Below are positions 45,555-54,523 of a stretch of 63,701 nucleotides of DNA, one piece after another (the stretch's first letter is position 1; each line of letters opens with the position of its first letter). The position numbers and the translations under genes were made by a program. Source of the stretch: Anaerolineae bacterium (GTDB lineage: Bacteria; Chloroflexota; Anaerolineae; Promineifilales; Promineifilaceae); the NCBI GenBank assembly GCA_030425205.1, contig JAUIAP010000037.1:1-63701 (forward strand). The letters are read 5' to 3'. Below the pieces are notes generated by a model that saw nothing but the letters and a program-made list of their open reading frames with translations, did not search any database and was not told the origin of the DNA.

Positions 45555-47357
45555 CTACTGAAGCGAAACCAACATCTCAATCACGCCGCTGCCACCTTCA
45601 AACGGTTGTAACGCCTTGCCGATGGTTCGGCCGAAACACGCCTCGACCCCCTCACATCGCATCGCACCCCCCGCCGTTGAGGAGGCGACCAGCCAATCTC
45701 CGACCGCAATCGCGCCGTTTTCTGTGCTGACTTTGACGGGGACGATCCCGACGATGGCGACGGGGATTTTGTTTGTGCCAACTTCTTGAATGGTGGCACG
45801 TTCGGTGGTGGCGGTTTCGGCCGCAATCAAACCAGACGTGACAGCAGAATCGAGAACCTCAGCGGGATTTTCGGCCGAACCACCCAGAAACGAAGGTTGG
45901 GTCGAATAAACGCCGATCACGCTTTGCTGATACGCCATCGTGCTGCGCGTCACGTTGCCATCCGTACCGATCACAATCACGTCCCCCGCCTCAAGCGTCA
46001 CGTCGTCAGCCGACATCAACTCGGCAAAGTCACGCGCCGGTGAGTTGTACGTGCCGTTGGCATAGACATTGCCCGCAGTGTTGATGCGAAAGATGCGGGC
46101 AATTGGCGAGAGTGTCCACAGTTCCATCACGTTGCCCGTTCCCGCGTTGCGGATGGCGTAAAGCGGCACGCCATCGGCCGATGAAAAGTAGCCACCAATC
46201 CCAAACCCATCATTTTCGCCACGCAGGGCTGCCATATAGCTCAAGTTGCTGCTCGTCTTGCCATAGACGCCGACCCCATTTGAACTGCGACCATACACGC
46301 CGGGCGCCCACAGGTTTTGTGCGCTGCTGACCGCATTGGAACGCCCATAGGTTCCTACGCCGTTCTCACTGTAAAAATAGCCACCGTACCCACGTGCGTC
46401 GGTTGTGCCGCCGTCGTACCCATAAATGGCATAGTTGTCATTGGTAAACCCATACACGCCAACTCCAGCCGCCGATTCACCATAGAGTGCATTACCCGTG
46501 GCGAGGTTGCGAACGGTGATGCCATTGCCTGAAACATCTTGATCGATCAGCGCACCTGGTCGCAAGCTAAGCGCGTAGGGAGCTGGCTGAATTTCCTGTC
46601 GCGGCGTGAGCGGCGCACCGTTAACCAACACCTCCACCCACAATGCCTTGCCATTAAAATGGGACGCTGCCACCCCCAGCGTAATGGAAAAGACCCCGTT
46701 GGTGACGGTCTGATTAAAAAAATCTTGATCGTAGAGGGTCGCTCCGCCCGTCGCCGCATTGTAGACCTTGAAGCGCAGGTTAAACGTGCCATTTTGGGGT
46801 GTGCCGCTGGTATTGGTCAGGTAGCCTTGATAGGTGATGTTGCTTGTCACAGCGGCTAGGTCGCGGCTTTCTTGTGCATCGTCGGCAAAGAGGCGGTTGG
46901 CATTTCGGCCGAATAAGCCCCCTCCCAACACCAGCACAGCGATCACAGTCAGTCCACGCCACTGAAAAGCAGTCGCCTCTTGTGACACAGGTTTACGACG
47001 CAGAAAAATGAACATGACGAATAATAACAGCGCGCTAACGAGCAAGATCGGGAGCAGGGGTGACGCGGCTAGGGTGTGATTCTCTGACAAGGTGATGTTG
47101 GTTGGCACGGCACTATTGGGCAACCAAAAGCCGCCGCGCACGCGATATGCGCCGCCGGTCAGCGTCTCTGTCGCAGGTTGCCCCGTACTCCCCTGCACAC
47201 GATACACGCCGCCAGCCGACGTGCCGCCGCTTCCGAGCCAATATCGGCCGATATTAAACGTCTCTGTCGTCGCGCTAACCCCCGCAACGATGACGAAAAG
47301 CGCAATAAGCAGAACGACAGCGATGATTTTTCGATTCGATTGCATTTTTTCTAACAT
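45555..47357 (-). CDS. Tail-fibre-like secreted protein with internal sorting-type segment
   Basis: 600 residues; ATG 47357 has GGAG 7 bases upstream. A signal helix (about 9-28) and a short domain with YRVQGSTGQPATETLTGGAYRVRGGFWLP are followed by AVPTNITL, a hydrophobic stretch and FLRRK (about 85-125). That ending looks like the C-terminus of its neighbours, but the frame continues. A second hydrophobic segment (GLTVIAVLVLGGGLFG) then acts like a new signal. A beta-rich part with ITYQGYLTNTSGTPQNGTF comes next, and repeats of the form GVGVYG lead to DFAELMSADDVTLEAGDVIV and the C-terminal 120 residues common in bacterial tail-fibre-like proteins. It may be a fusion of two secreted proteins, cleaved between them. 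Confidence 0.78.
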   Translation of the reverse strand: MLEKMQSNRKIIAVVLLIALFVIVAGVSATTETFNIGRYWLGSGGTSAGGVYRVQGSTGQPATETLTGGAYRVRGGFWLPNSAVPTNITLSENHTLAASPLLPILLVSALLLFVMFIFLRRKPVSQEATAFQWRGLTVIAVLVLGGGLFGRNANRLFADDAQESRDLAAVTSNITYQGYLTNTSGTPQNGTFNLRFKVYNAATGGATLYDQDFFNQTVTNGVFSITLGVAASHFNGKALWVEVLVNGAPLTPRQEIQPAPYALSLRPGALIDQDVSGNGITVRNLATGNALYGESAAGVGVYGFTNDNYAIYGYDGGTTDARGYGGYFYSENGVGTYGRSNAVSSAQNLWAPGVYGRSSNGVGVYGKTSSNLSYMAALRGENDGFGIGGYFSSADGVPLYAIRNAGTGNVMELWTLSPIARIFRINTAGNVYANGTYNSPARDFAELMSADDVTLEAGDVIVIGTDGNVTRSTMAYQQSVIGVYSTQPSFLGGSAENPAEVLDSAVTSGLIAAETATTERATIQEVGTNKIPVAIVGIVPVKVSTENGAIAVGDWLVASSTAGGAMRCEGVEACFGRTIGKALQPFEGGSGVIEMLVSLQ

Positions 47358-47398
47358 CTCTTAACTCCTAAAGTAGACCAGCCAGAACCAAAAAGGGT

Positions 47399-47692
47399 TT
47401 ATCCGCAAACAATTTTGACTCTTTCGGATTTCGTGGGGTGGCGCGTTATTGCGTATTGCGTAATGACCTCTGGATACGCAACACGCAATACGCAATACGT
47501 TTCGTCAAGCCCTTGTATTCCCAAAGACCCGCAAATTCTTCCATCTGCGTAATCTGCGTAATCTGCGGACAATTTTCGTGTAAGAGTCGCTAACATCAGG
47601 AACGCCAACGCGAAAAAGAGCGGGCGACTGTGCGCCACAATCCCGCTGTGTGATAACGTAATCGCCGTCGGGACACCGCCCGCCACACTCAT
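47399..47692 (-). pseudogene. Detached C-terminal anchor of the neighbouring beta-helix gene
   Basis: A short frame starting MSVAGGVPTAITLSHSG, then a hydrophobic stretch RPLFFALAFLMLATLTRK and repeat-derived sequence (DYADYADG). It overlaps the stop of the 47689-48420 gene by ATGA and is in a different frame. The VPTAI-hydrophobic-Arg/Lys arrangement is the ending found on the other proteins of the cluster. Most likely a one- or two-base change separated the anchor from its gene. Confidence 0.55.
47441..47568. repeat. Intergenic repeat cluster: hairpin copy 2 and tandem ATCTGCGTA units
   Basis: The 47358-47688 space has no intact gene. TGCGTATTGCGTA (about 47448) pairs with TACGCAACACGCA across a loop containing GACCTCTG, matching the hairpins at 31939 and 63372. 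GCAATACGCAATACG follows. At 47543-47568 the 9-base unit ATCTGCGTA is repeated nearly three times, the complement of the copy at 43690. Confidence 0.65.
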
Positions 47693-48420
47693 CTCTGGCG
47701 AATGGTCACGCTGCTGATGGTGTTGGCGGAAATGGCGTCCTGATTGTCTTGGATGACGTTGCCAGCCGCTGCTGAGGCGGGGGTGAGACCGATAAAGGCA
47801 CTGTTCGACTGCAAGTTGATTCCCGCAAAGGCGTGACAGCGAATCAAGTTGTTGTAGATGTACGTTCGCACTGCGCCAGCCCCACCGATGGAGACACCGA
47901 TATAGCCGCCGTTACAGCTGCTGCACGTCGCGCCATCGGTTGCTGTGCCAAGCCGATTGCCAAAAATTTGACTGTCTTGCGCCGTCGCGTTGACGTGAAT
48001 CAGTGCGCCTGTGTTGGTCGCCGTGTTGTAGAGGTTGAGACCAGCAATCGTGTTGCGACCCCCGCCAATGGTGAAGATGTTGGCTTGATCATTGCCGTTG
48101 ATGTTGACCCCGCCCAGTGCGGTGATAGCGAGATCATCGGCCGAAATCAGCGGCAACGCCCCCGCTGTCAACACAATCGTCATGTTGCTGTTAAAGGCGA
48201 TTTGGTCGATGGTAGCGGTGGCGTTCGCCTCTTGGATGGCGGCTCGCAGCGTGCAGGTGTTGGCGGCCGTTTTGCACACGCCGTTGCCTGGCGTGGTGTC
48301 GCCGCCGTCGCCGTTGCTATCGACGATGATGAGCGTTTGGGGGGTGATTTCGGCCGAAACCAACCCATACACAAAAAACAAAAACAATGTACACAGTGCG
48401 ATGTAATATCTATGCTTCAT
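47689..48420 (-). CDS. CSLREA-type beta-helix protein, truncated by frameshift
   Basis: 243 residues starting MKHRYYIALCTLFLFFVYGL with signal cleavage around VSAE. A CSLREA-like motif, CTLRAAIQEANA, lies near residue 55. A short beta-helix follows (IAGLNLYNTATNTGALIHV), and the frame ends at TISSVTIRQR. Relatives in the cluster have 540-566 residues and a C-terminal anchor; the anchor exists here just downstream in another frame (47399-47692). The start overlaps the end of the upstream beta-helix gene by 11 bases, so translation is coupled. Whether the shortened protein is still exported and released is unknown. Confidence 0.65.
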   Translation of the reverse strand: MKHRYYIALCTLFLFFVYGLVSAEITPQTLIIVDSNGDGGDTTPGNGVCKTAANTCTLRAAIQEANATATIDQIAFNSNMTIVLTAGALPLISADDLAITALGGVNINGNDQANIFTIGGGRNTIAGLNLYNTATNTGALIHVNATAQDSQIFGNRLGTATDGATCSSCNGGYIGVSIGGAGAVRTYIYNNLIRCHAFAGINLQSNSAFIGLTPASAAAGNVIQDNQDAISANTISSVTIRQR

Positions 48421-50035
48421 GATTTTCTCTCTCCTCAGCCAAGCTACAATCGTAGTAATGATGGCGAAACTGAGCAGTGAGCAGGAGCGTAAGCACTATG
48501 AGGGCAAGCACAGGAAGCCAGTGTGTGGACGGAGAAGTTTCGGCCGAAATCGCCGTCATCCTCACCGCCGTTGCAACTGCCGTATATTCATAAGACCCCG
48601 CATCACAGGAAAAGCCGCGCGTCCTGCCGCGCTGGTCAAAATCAACCGTACAGCCAAATTTAGCATTGTATGCAGGACTACTTTCGTCGATGGCGTGGGT
48701 TTTGGGCGCGATCAACGGGGCGGGCAATCCACCATTGTCGGCCAGTGCGGGCAAGGGTAGACCTGTCATCTGTTGGTCGCTCGCCTGATTGAGCTGCGTC
48801 GCGCACCCATTGGCGATATTTGCGCCACCTGACGTAATGACGTTGTTGCCAGCCGCATTGACATGACAGCTTGTCGCCACATAGGTGATCTCACCCGTGC
48901 GCTTGACGATGAGATTGGCGACTAGATTGACCCCATCGGGGTTGGCATCAAAGTAAATCGCCTGTCCCGGATTAGGAGCCGTATTGGCGAAAAAAGTCGA
49001 GTAACCGATTTGACCCGCCGAAGCATCGTCTACATCGGTGGTTCGCAACCAGAGTGCACCCCCATTGTTCGTTGCGTTGTTATCGCTAAAGGTGTTATTG
49101 ATTGCCACAAAGCGCTGGGCATCTCTCACCAATAATGCGCCGCCGTCTCCGAATGCCCCACCACTTTTTCCAGCCGAATTGTTGGCAAACGTCGTCCGCT
49201 CAACCGACGGATTGGATGCCTCAAAGAGAGCGACGGCACCCCCGTTCCACACGGCAAGATTATCGTTAAAGACGCTGTTAAAAATGGAAAAAAGCGAATA
49301 ACAGCTATCGCATTGATAAAGCACAGCCCCGCCAGAACCATTTTCTGCCACATTACCAACAAAGGTCGAATTGGCGATTGAGACCTTGTAACCAGAGCTT
49401 CCGTTGATAACAGCGATTGCGCCACCGCCGGAATGTGCGAGATTGTTCTCAAAAATTGTTTTCTCCACAATTAAGTGACCAAAGCCGTCTTCGAGATAGA
49501 TCGCCCCGCCAGAAAAGGCTGCATTATTGCGAAAGGTCATACCGTCCAACGTGATTTTGTCAACGCCAGCAATGTGAACAACCGCGCCCCGTGCGGTTGT
49601 ATCGGCATCTGCGACCGTGAAGTTTTTGAGGGTTATTTCTTGAGTGGATGTTTGCACATCAAATGTGGTATCGGTCGGGCTGGTCGGCACAAGCGTCACC
49701 TGCTGTCCGCTGCCGTCAATCGTTAAACTTGAGGTGATTGAGAACTGACCCAGTGCTGGGTTGAGGGTCAGCGTAGTGGGTGCGCCGCCAAAATTAAAGA
49801 CAATGACATCGGCACCTGAACCAGCGGCACAATCGGCCGAACCAACCTGAGCATTGGCATTTGCATTGACAATCGCCTCGCGCAAGGTGCAGAGACCATC
49901 CGCAGTGGCGTTGTCCAACGCGCTGTTGACGGTTAGGGTTGCGCTGGTTTCGGCCGAAACAATCGAGCCAAAAATCGCCAACATGACAACCAATCCAATA
50001 CCACACAGCCCTTGTGCAAAATGTCGGAAAATCAT
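48410..50035 (-). CDS. Secreted CSLREA/beta-helix protein with C-terminal anchor
   Basis: 541 residues. The signal peptide ends IFGSIVSA-E. The motif GLCTLREAIVNANA (about 47-60) is a close match to CSLREA. A right-handed beta-helix with many NSTFVGNVAENGSGGAV and NNTFSDNNATNNGGAL turns follows. The end has VDFDQRGRTRGFSCDAGSYEY, a degenerate version of the cluster motif (ATAVRMTAISAE) and a hydrophobic helix WLPVLALIVLTLLLTAQF with basic/acidic tail. Signal cleavage is encoded by TCGGCCGAA (Ser-Ala-Glu), the iterated palindrome. It is probably a surface-attached structural or adhesive protein, coupled to the next gene by an 11-base overlap. Confidence 0.85.
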   Translation of the reverse strand: MIFRHFAQGLCGIGLVVMLAIFGSIVSAETSATLTVNSALDNATADGLCTLREAIVNANANAQVGSADCAAGSGADVIVFNFGGAPTTLTLNPALGQFSITSSLTIDGSGQQVTLVPTSPTDTTFDVQTSTQEITLKNFTVADADTTARGAVVHIAGVDKITLDGMTFRNNAAFSGGAIYLEDGFGHLIVEKTIFENNLAHSGGGAIAVINGSSGYKVSIANSTFVGNVAENGSGGAVLYQCDSCYSLFSIFNSVFNDNLAVWNGGAVALFEASNPSVERTTFANNSAGKSGGAFGDGGALLVRDAQRFVAINNTFSDNNATNNGGALWLRTTDVDDASAGQIGYSTFFANTAPNPGQAIYFDANPDGVNLVANLIVKRTGEITYVATSCHVNAAGNNVITSGGANIANGCATQLNQASDQQMTGLPLPALADNGGLPAPLIAPKTHAIDESSPAYNAKFGCTVDFDQRGRTRGFSCDAGSYEYTAVATAVRMTAISAETSPSTHWLPVLALIVLTLLLTAQFRHHYYDCSLAEERENHEA

Positions 50036-50052
50036 CTTTTGACTCCTTTCTG

Positions 50053-50523
50053 TTACCCCACAGTCAGCGGTGGGCCGAGCAGTTTCATGCCATGCTCATG
50101 CCACACAGCAGGGTCTTTTGGCAACGCGTTGGTTGTCAACATCAAGTCAAAGAACGCTTGCATCTGACCTGCTGGCGAGAATCCGACTAAGATTTTTCCT
50201 TCACCCTCACCCCTAAATGCCCACACATGCGGCACATTACGCGGCGCAAGTAGCGAGTCGCCGGGTTGCAGCAGTCGTTTTTCGTCTCCGATTTCAAACA
50301 CAAATTGCCCCGTGATGGGATAAAACCATTCATCCTGACGATAGTGCAGATGACGGGCTGGCCCTCCTGGTGCATAAAAAGTGTTTTCAATGATCAAGAT
50401 ATCCGCCCCGTGCTGTGGCGTCACTTTGAAATCGATCCGATTCATGCCCATGCCGCGCCGTTCACCGTAGCGATCTGTGCCAGCGGCAACAAATTGAATG
50501 TGTTTGTCTAAATAGTCGTTCAT
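50053..50523 (-). CDS. Cupin-domain protein
   Basis: 156 residues from ATG 50523, preceded by GGAGAG at 6 bases. It is a single cupin barrel: motif 1 is in GGPARHLHYRQDEWFYPITG, with His, His, Glu-type metal ligands (H-x-H, then E in DEWFY). Motif 2 is around PGDSLLAPRNVPHVWAF, with the His ligand. Cupins of this kind bind a metal and act as small-molecule dioxygenases, isomerases or sensors; the substrate cannot be told. The gene overlaps the 3' end of the upstream membrane-protein gene by about 60 bases, so the two are translated together. It lies between secreted-protein genes and may be unrelated to their work. Confidence 0.85.
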   Translation of the reverse strand: MNDYLDKHIQFVAAGTDRYGERRGMGMNRIDFKVTPQHGADILIIENTFYAPGGPARHLHYRQDEWFYPITGQFVFEIGDEKRLLQPGDSLLAPRNVPHVWAFRGEGEGKILVGFSPAGQMQAFFDLMLTTNALPKDPAVWHEHGMKLLGPPLTVG

Positions 50524-51133
50524 AATAATCTCTCCAAGCGATTGTGCGATAGCCAATTAAAATCCAACAGAGGGCGTATGGGAGTGACAGAAGGTTATAT
50601 TGCAGGAGCGATGGCGATTGCCCTGCCAAATAATCGCGTAGAAAAAGGGTCGGGAGCAGCAACAAGCCAATCAGGAGCGGAAGTTGATTCCAACGACGAA
50701 AGCGTGGTTGACGCAGCCACATCACACCAAAGAGAACCATGCCAACACTCTGCACGACAGGGGCGAGTTGGAGCAGGAATCGGCCGATATGCACGACGGG
50801 CGAATAGATATAGAAATCGGGATCAAAAATCCACACATACAGGATCGTCCCGATAATAGCGAGTGCGTAGCCAGCCGCGGCCGTCAAAAAGCCAAGCTGT
50901 TGCCAACGATTGTCCTGTTCTATTCGCAATGCGTTGAGACCAATCAAGGCAAGCAGCAGACAAATCCACATCGGTGTGTCTACTGTTTGCGCGACCTGTC
51001 GCGCTGATAGGCCGAGAAAACGGGCGTATGAGTTGTCTGGCTGAATACCGTGCGTCAATGACCATGCCACCGTCTGCAACACAAAAAGCACCCCACCCAA
51101 AATCGCAGCAAGCGCACCCACTTTTATCTTCAT
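50462..51133 (-). CDS. Six-helix membrane protein of unknown function
   Basis: 223 residues with about six hydrophobic segments (IKVGALAAILGGVLFVLQTV, MWICLLLALIGLNAL, FLTAAAGYALAIIGTILYVW, LLQLAPVVQSVGMVLFGVMW, LPLLIGLLLLPTLFL, SLPYALCWILIGY). It resembles small DUF998/DUF4386-like bacterial membrane proteins in layout, but no family motif is certain. The last 20 residues overlap the cupin gene in another frame. It starts 18 bases after the FG-GAP/dimethylformamidase-like gene, suggesting one transcript. Confidence 0.7.
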   Translation of the reverse strand: MKIKVGALAAILGGVLFVLQTVAWSLTHGIQPDNSYARFLGLSARQVAQTVDTPMWICLLLALIGLNALRIEQDNRWQQLGFLTAAAGYALAIIGTILYVWIFDPDFYIYSPVVHIGRFLLQLAPVVQSVGMVLFGVMWLRQPRFRRWNQLPLLIGLLLLPTLFLRDYLAGQSPSLLQYNLLSLPYALCWILIGYRTIAWRDYYERLFRQTHSICCRWHRSLR

Positions 51134-51151
51134 CTCGATGACTCCTAGCGA

Positions 51152-53605
51152 TCAGATTGGGGGTTTGTAAAACTGCTCCCGTCGCAATCGCCAACTGGCG
51201 AACCCTGTAACCACCAGCAGCAGCGACACAATCAACACAAGCGGCGCGGAAAATGCGGGTGTTGCGTTACTTTGGCTCAACCCAATCGCCGTCGGCACAC
51301 CACAATCGACCCCTGCCTGCTTGAGAACGTTGCACACGATTTGCTGAATCACGGGATCAACAGCCAAACTACCGCCAAAGTTGAGCGACCCGACCGAGAA
51401 GACCACGCCGCCACCACTATGAACGTAGTACGTCATCTCGCCACCAACACCGCCCGCATTCGTCCCTTTTGCCAGCACGATAAAGCTGGCGGGCAGCGAT
51501 GGATAGGGTGATACGGGATAGGTCGCCGTCGTTCCCATATCGCAATCACTCGGAATGCCCAACGCGCCCGCACCCGTGCTGGTGTCTGTCTCCCAACCGC
51601 TTGCGCCGCCACCGCCGAAGAAGCTCAGGCCAGTCGCGCCAAAGGTGTCGCCGGCATTGAGTGCTGTGCCGTCGAACAGAAAATGTCCCGCCATACCGGC
51701 TTGCACGGCGTAGGGTGCGCCGGCCACGCCACACGCTTCGGTCGCCACACCTAAAATGTTGCGTTCGGGGTCAGGGGGTGACAAACGGCGGAAAAGCGCA
51801 TTTTCACGCGGCCCCCCTTCGACCCCCGCACGGAACACCATGCCACTCTGATCGCCGTAATAGCTGCCGCGTTCAAACAAGCCGTTGCCACCGAGATAAA
51901 GCAGCGTGCCGCCGTTGTTGAGAAAGGTGCGTAGGTTGTTTATCATTTGATGGCTCCAATACTCTGGATGGGTCGTCAAAATCAAAACTTTGTAACTGCT
52001 AGGCAGACCGTTATTGTGGAGATCGAGATCGCTAAACACGTCGGGAGCTAGGCCGCGTGAGCGTAACCATGTGTGTGTCCACAGTTCGCCTTGTGTCAGA
52101 TGATGCCCTTCGATGCCGCTGAGAGGGCTGGCGGCGGGGTTGGGTCGCAAAAAGCTGACATTCGCCTTGCCGTCATATTTGCTGCCACATCCCCAGCCGT
52201 TATACGCCAGCCATGTGTTGGTGTTGGCGAGAATGGCGACTTCGGCGCGTGCGCTGGGCTGTGGTTTGATGATAAACGGGATATAGGTCGGGTTGCCGCT
52301 TAGGTCAACCACTGTGGCGGAGTAAATACCCGACGGCCATGCGGGGATCGTTTTGAAAAAAGAGACATTCCAGCCTGTGCCAAAGCGTTCAGGATGGTTA
52401 TTGGTCGTTTGAATGGTGGGAAGATAGGTGAAGCTATCCATCAGGGTGCTGTGTACACCGCCAGCATCGGCCGAATGTCGATAAATCTGCACATTCCCCG
52501 TACTTTGCCCCGTCAGATAGAAGTTGATCGGTTGACTGGGTTCGGCCGATTGCGGCCACGCATACCCGCTTAACGCGACGGTCAACCCGTTGGTGAGTGC
52601 GACCTGCACGCTGCCCGTTGGCGGATAGTATGCCAGTGCGTCGCTGCGTCCATCGTTGTTGAAATCACCTGAACGATACATCCAGCCCGTCGGCGGTGTG
52701 ACAGACCCCTGTTGTGAAAAGGTGAACGCATCGTCGCAAATCCCTTCATACTGACCAATCCAGATATTGCCATCATCGTGCGTTGCCAACAGTTCGCTAC
52801 GACCGCTCGGCACATATTGTCCCGCGTCGATTGTCCAGCCAGCGGCGGGGGCAACGCCACCTATCTGAGAAGTGGCAAACGACGACCCCGCCTGATTGTG
52901 TAACGCCCAAACCGTGCCGTTAGGATAGTAACCACCCAGATCGAGCAGTCCATCGGCATCAAAATTGCCCGCCACAAATTGCCAGCCAGCGGCGGGGGCA
53001 ACCGTCGTCCACGGGGCTGCGCCAAATTGGAACGTTCCCGTGTCGTTGCGCCCCACCCAAACCGCGCCCGTGCTGGATAAGTAGCCCGCCAAATCGCCAA
53101 ATCCATCGTTGGTAAAGTCGCCCGCCGTAAAGTGCCAGCCCGTGATAGGGGAGACGGTTGCCCACGGCAGTGCGTCAAAATTAAACGTACTGCCATCGCT
53201 ATGCCCGACAAAAATATCGCCGTTAAACCTGCGGTAGACAGCTAAATCCATCAGCCCATCGCCGTCAAAGTGACCGGGGATGAGCTGCCAATCGCCGGTG
53301 GGGTCGAGAAACGTCCAAAAGGTCGGCGTGCCAAATCCGCTGCTGCCATTGCTGAGCGCAACGCGCACTGGGCCAACGTCATCTGGCACATAGCTCAACA
53401 GGTCGGCGCGACCGTCGCCGTTGAAGTCACCCGTGAAAATTTGAGTCGGGTGTAGTGGGTCGTTGGCGACGGTTGCCCATTGGGAAAAGGTAAAGCTGTT
53501 GACGGCGCGGGTTGCATCGGTGGGAGTGATTTCGGCCGAAACCACCCCTGCATAAGCAAGAAACAACCCTAACCTGATCAGTATGAACCATCTCTTGATT
53601 AACAT
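51152..53605 (-). CDS. Secreted FG-GAP repeat protein with N,N-dimethylformamidase-like domain
   Basis: 817 residues. The signal peptide ends GVVSA-E. Residues about 35-345 are six or seven FG-GAP/VCBS repeats (FTGDFNGDGRADLLSY, AGNFDADGLLDLGGY), a seven-bladed propeller likely binding calcium. The central and C-terminal part (about 440-760), with ILANTNTWLAYNGWG, VLILTTHPEYWSHQMINNL and GGTLLYLGGNGLFER, matches the C-terminal domain of N,N-dimethylformamidase large subunits, also found in many secreted proteins of unknown activity. The end has the cluster motif GVPTAIGLSQSN, a hydrophobic helix PLVLIVSLLLVVTGFASW and RLRREQ. It is the first gene of the apparent secreted-protein operon. Amidase activity is not claimed. 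Confidence 0.84.
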   Translation of the reverse strand: MLIKRWFILIRLGLFLAYAGVVSAEITPTDATRAVNSFTFSQWATVANDPLHPTQIFTGDFNGDGRADLLSYVPDDVGPVRVALSNGSSGFGTPTFWTFLDPTGDWQLIPGHFDGDGLMDLAVYRRFNGDIFVGHSDGSTFNFDALPWATVSPITGWHFTAGDFTNDGFGDLAGYLSSTGAVWVGRNDTGTFQFGAAPWTTVAPAAGWQFVAGNFDADGLLDLGGYYPNGTVWALHNQAGSSFATSQIGGVAPAAGWTIDAGQYVPSGRSELLATHDDGNIWIGQYEGICDDAFTFSQQGSVTPPTGWMYRSGDFNNDGRSDALAYYPPTGSVQVALTNGLTVALSGYAWPQSAEPSQPINFYLTGQSTGNVQIYRHSADAGGVHSTLMDSFTYLPTIQTTNNHPERFGTGWNVSFFKTIPAWPSGIYSATVVDLSGNPTYIPFIIKPQPSARAEVAILANTNTWLAYNGWGCGSKYDGKANVSFLRPNPAASPLSGIEGHHLTQGELWTHTWLRSRGLAPDVFSDLDLHNNGLPSSYKVLILTTHPEYWSHQMINNLRTFLNNGGTLLYLGGNGLFERGSYYGDQSGMVFRAGVEGGPRENALFRRLSPPDPERNILGVATEACGVAGAPYAVQAGMAGHFLFDGTALNAGDTFGATGLSFFGGGGASGWETDTSTGAGALGIPSDCDMGTTATYPVSPYPSLPASFIVLAKGTNAGGVGGEMTYYVHSGGGVVFSVGSLNFGGSLAVDPVIQQIVCNVLKQAGVDCGVPTAIGLSQSNATPAFSAPLVLIVSLLLVVTGFASWRLRREQFYKPPI

Positions 53606-53630
53606 GCTATTGCCCTCTCAACCGCTCTAT

Positions 53631-54296
53631 TTAGTGCGTTAGTTGACTGTTAACCGCATCAGCCAACTGCGTAATCTCCCCTTGATAGCGACCATCCTCA
53701 CCACCTGCGACGAGCCGTACATAATGGGTGTCGCTGGTGTAGCTCAGTTGGCGCGACTTGACCCCGAACACGTCGTCGTCGATGATAAATGCGCCATCGC
53801 TATAATCGGATTCGCCCGTTATGCTGGTCGAAGTGGAGGACCGGTTATTGCTTTCTGATTCGAGACGTTCTTGCGCTTCTGCGGCGGTGGCATATGTTTC
53901 GATAAAGATGTTGCTGCTAAAAAGGAAGGGGTCGGTCGCCTCGTCAAATTGACAACCAGATGCCCAGAAGCGACCCCCTTGAAAAACGAGTGGGTAATCA
54001 CGCGCTGTGAGACGGGCGATAGCAAGGTCAGGATAAACGCTGTTGATCGCCTCTTCCAACACGGCGCATGATTCAATTCCGTCAAAGGTTGCAGCGTCCG
54101 AAACCTGTCCAACTGTCTCGGATGGGCTGGTTGCGACATCGATCACGTCGGATGTGGCGACTTGCACCTCTGTTGGCGCGTCGGTCGGTGGGGCAACTTC
54201 TGCGCCACCACAGGCGACAAGCCATAAACAAAGTACCAAAACACTGATGCTGCGACCCCTAACGGGGAGAGAAAACAACACTAAATTTTTAAGCAT
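53631..54296 (-). CDS. Lipoprotein of unknown function
   Basis: 221 residues from ATG 54296 (AAGGGG five bases upstream). The signal SISVLVLCLWLVAC has a lipobox LVAC. A Thr/Val/Pro-rich linker (APTEVQVATSDVIDVATSP) leads to a globular domain with two Cys (SCAVLEEAINSVYPDL and SGCQFDEATD) that may form a disulfide, and ends TQLADAVNSQLTH. The domain recalls DUF3558-like solute-binding lipoproteins, uncertainly. It is 25 bases upstream of the FG-GAP gene and may be cotranscribed with it. Confidence 0.75.
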   Translation of the reverse strand: MLKNLVLFSLPVRGRSISVLVLCLWLVACGGAEVAPPTDAPTEVQVATSDVIDVATSPSETVGQVSDAATFDGIESCAVLEEAINSVYPDLAIARLTARDYPLVFQGGRFWASGCQFDEATDPFLFSSNIFIETYATAAEAQERLESESNNRSSTSTSITGESDYSDGAFIIDDDVFGVKSRQLSYTSDTHYVRLVAGGEDGRYQGEITQLADAVNSQLTH

Positions 54297-54523
54297 CGGA
54301 ACCCCTTGAACCTTTGCCAACACGTTTGCGTGCGTGCTGGACACACACATTGCTGTGAGTTGATACGGCAAATCTGCGTGGGACAATCACGCAGCCTGTG
54401 TGATGGCATTTTCAGTGGTGGGTTGGGGTTTGGCTTCCGCTGCACGCGCTGTTGTGCTGGAATTTATTATCGGCTGAGCCTCCCTATTTTACATCGGTCA
54501 AAAGACGTATCTTTTGCACGTTC

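Noticed and set aside
47441..47568. Possible small CRISPR array
   Set aside because: The units are 9 bases with no spacers and the rest is one hairpin; no cas genes are nearby.
49038..49301. Plus-strand frames inside the beta-helix genes
   Set aside because: Antisense to genes with signal peptides, CSLREA motifs and anchors; no domain seen.
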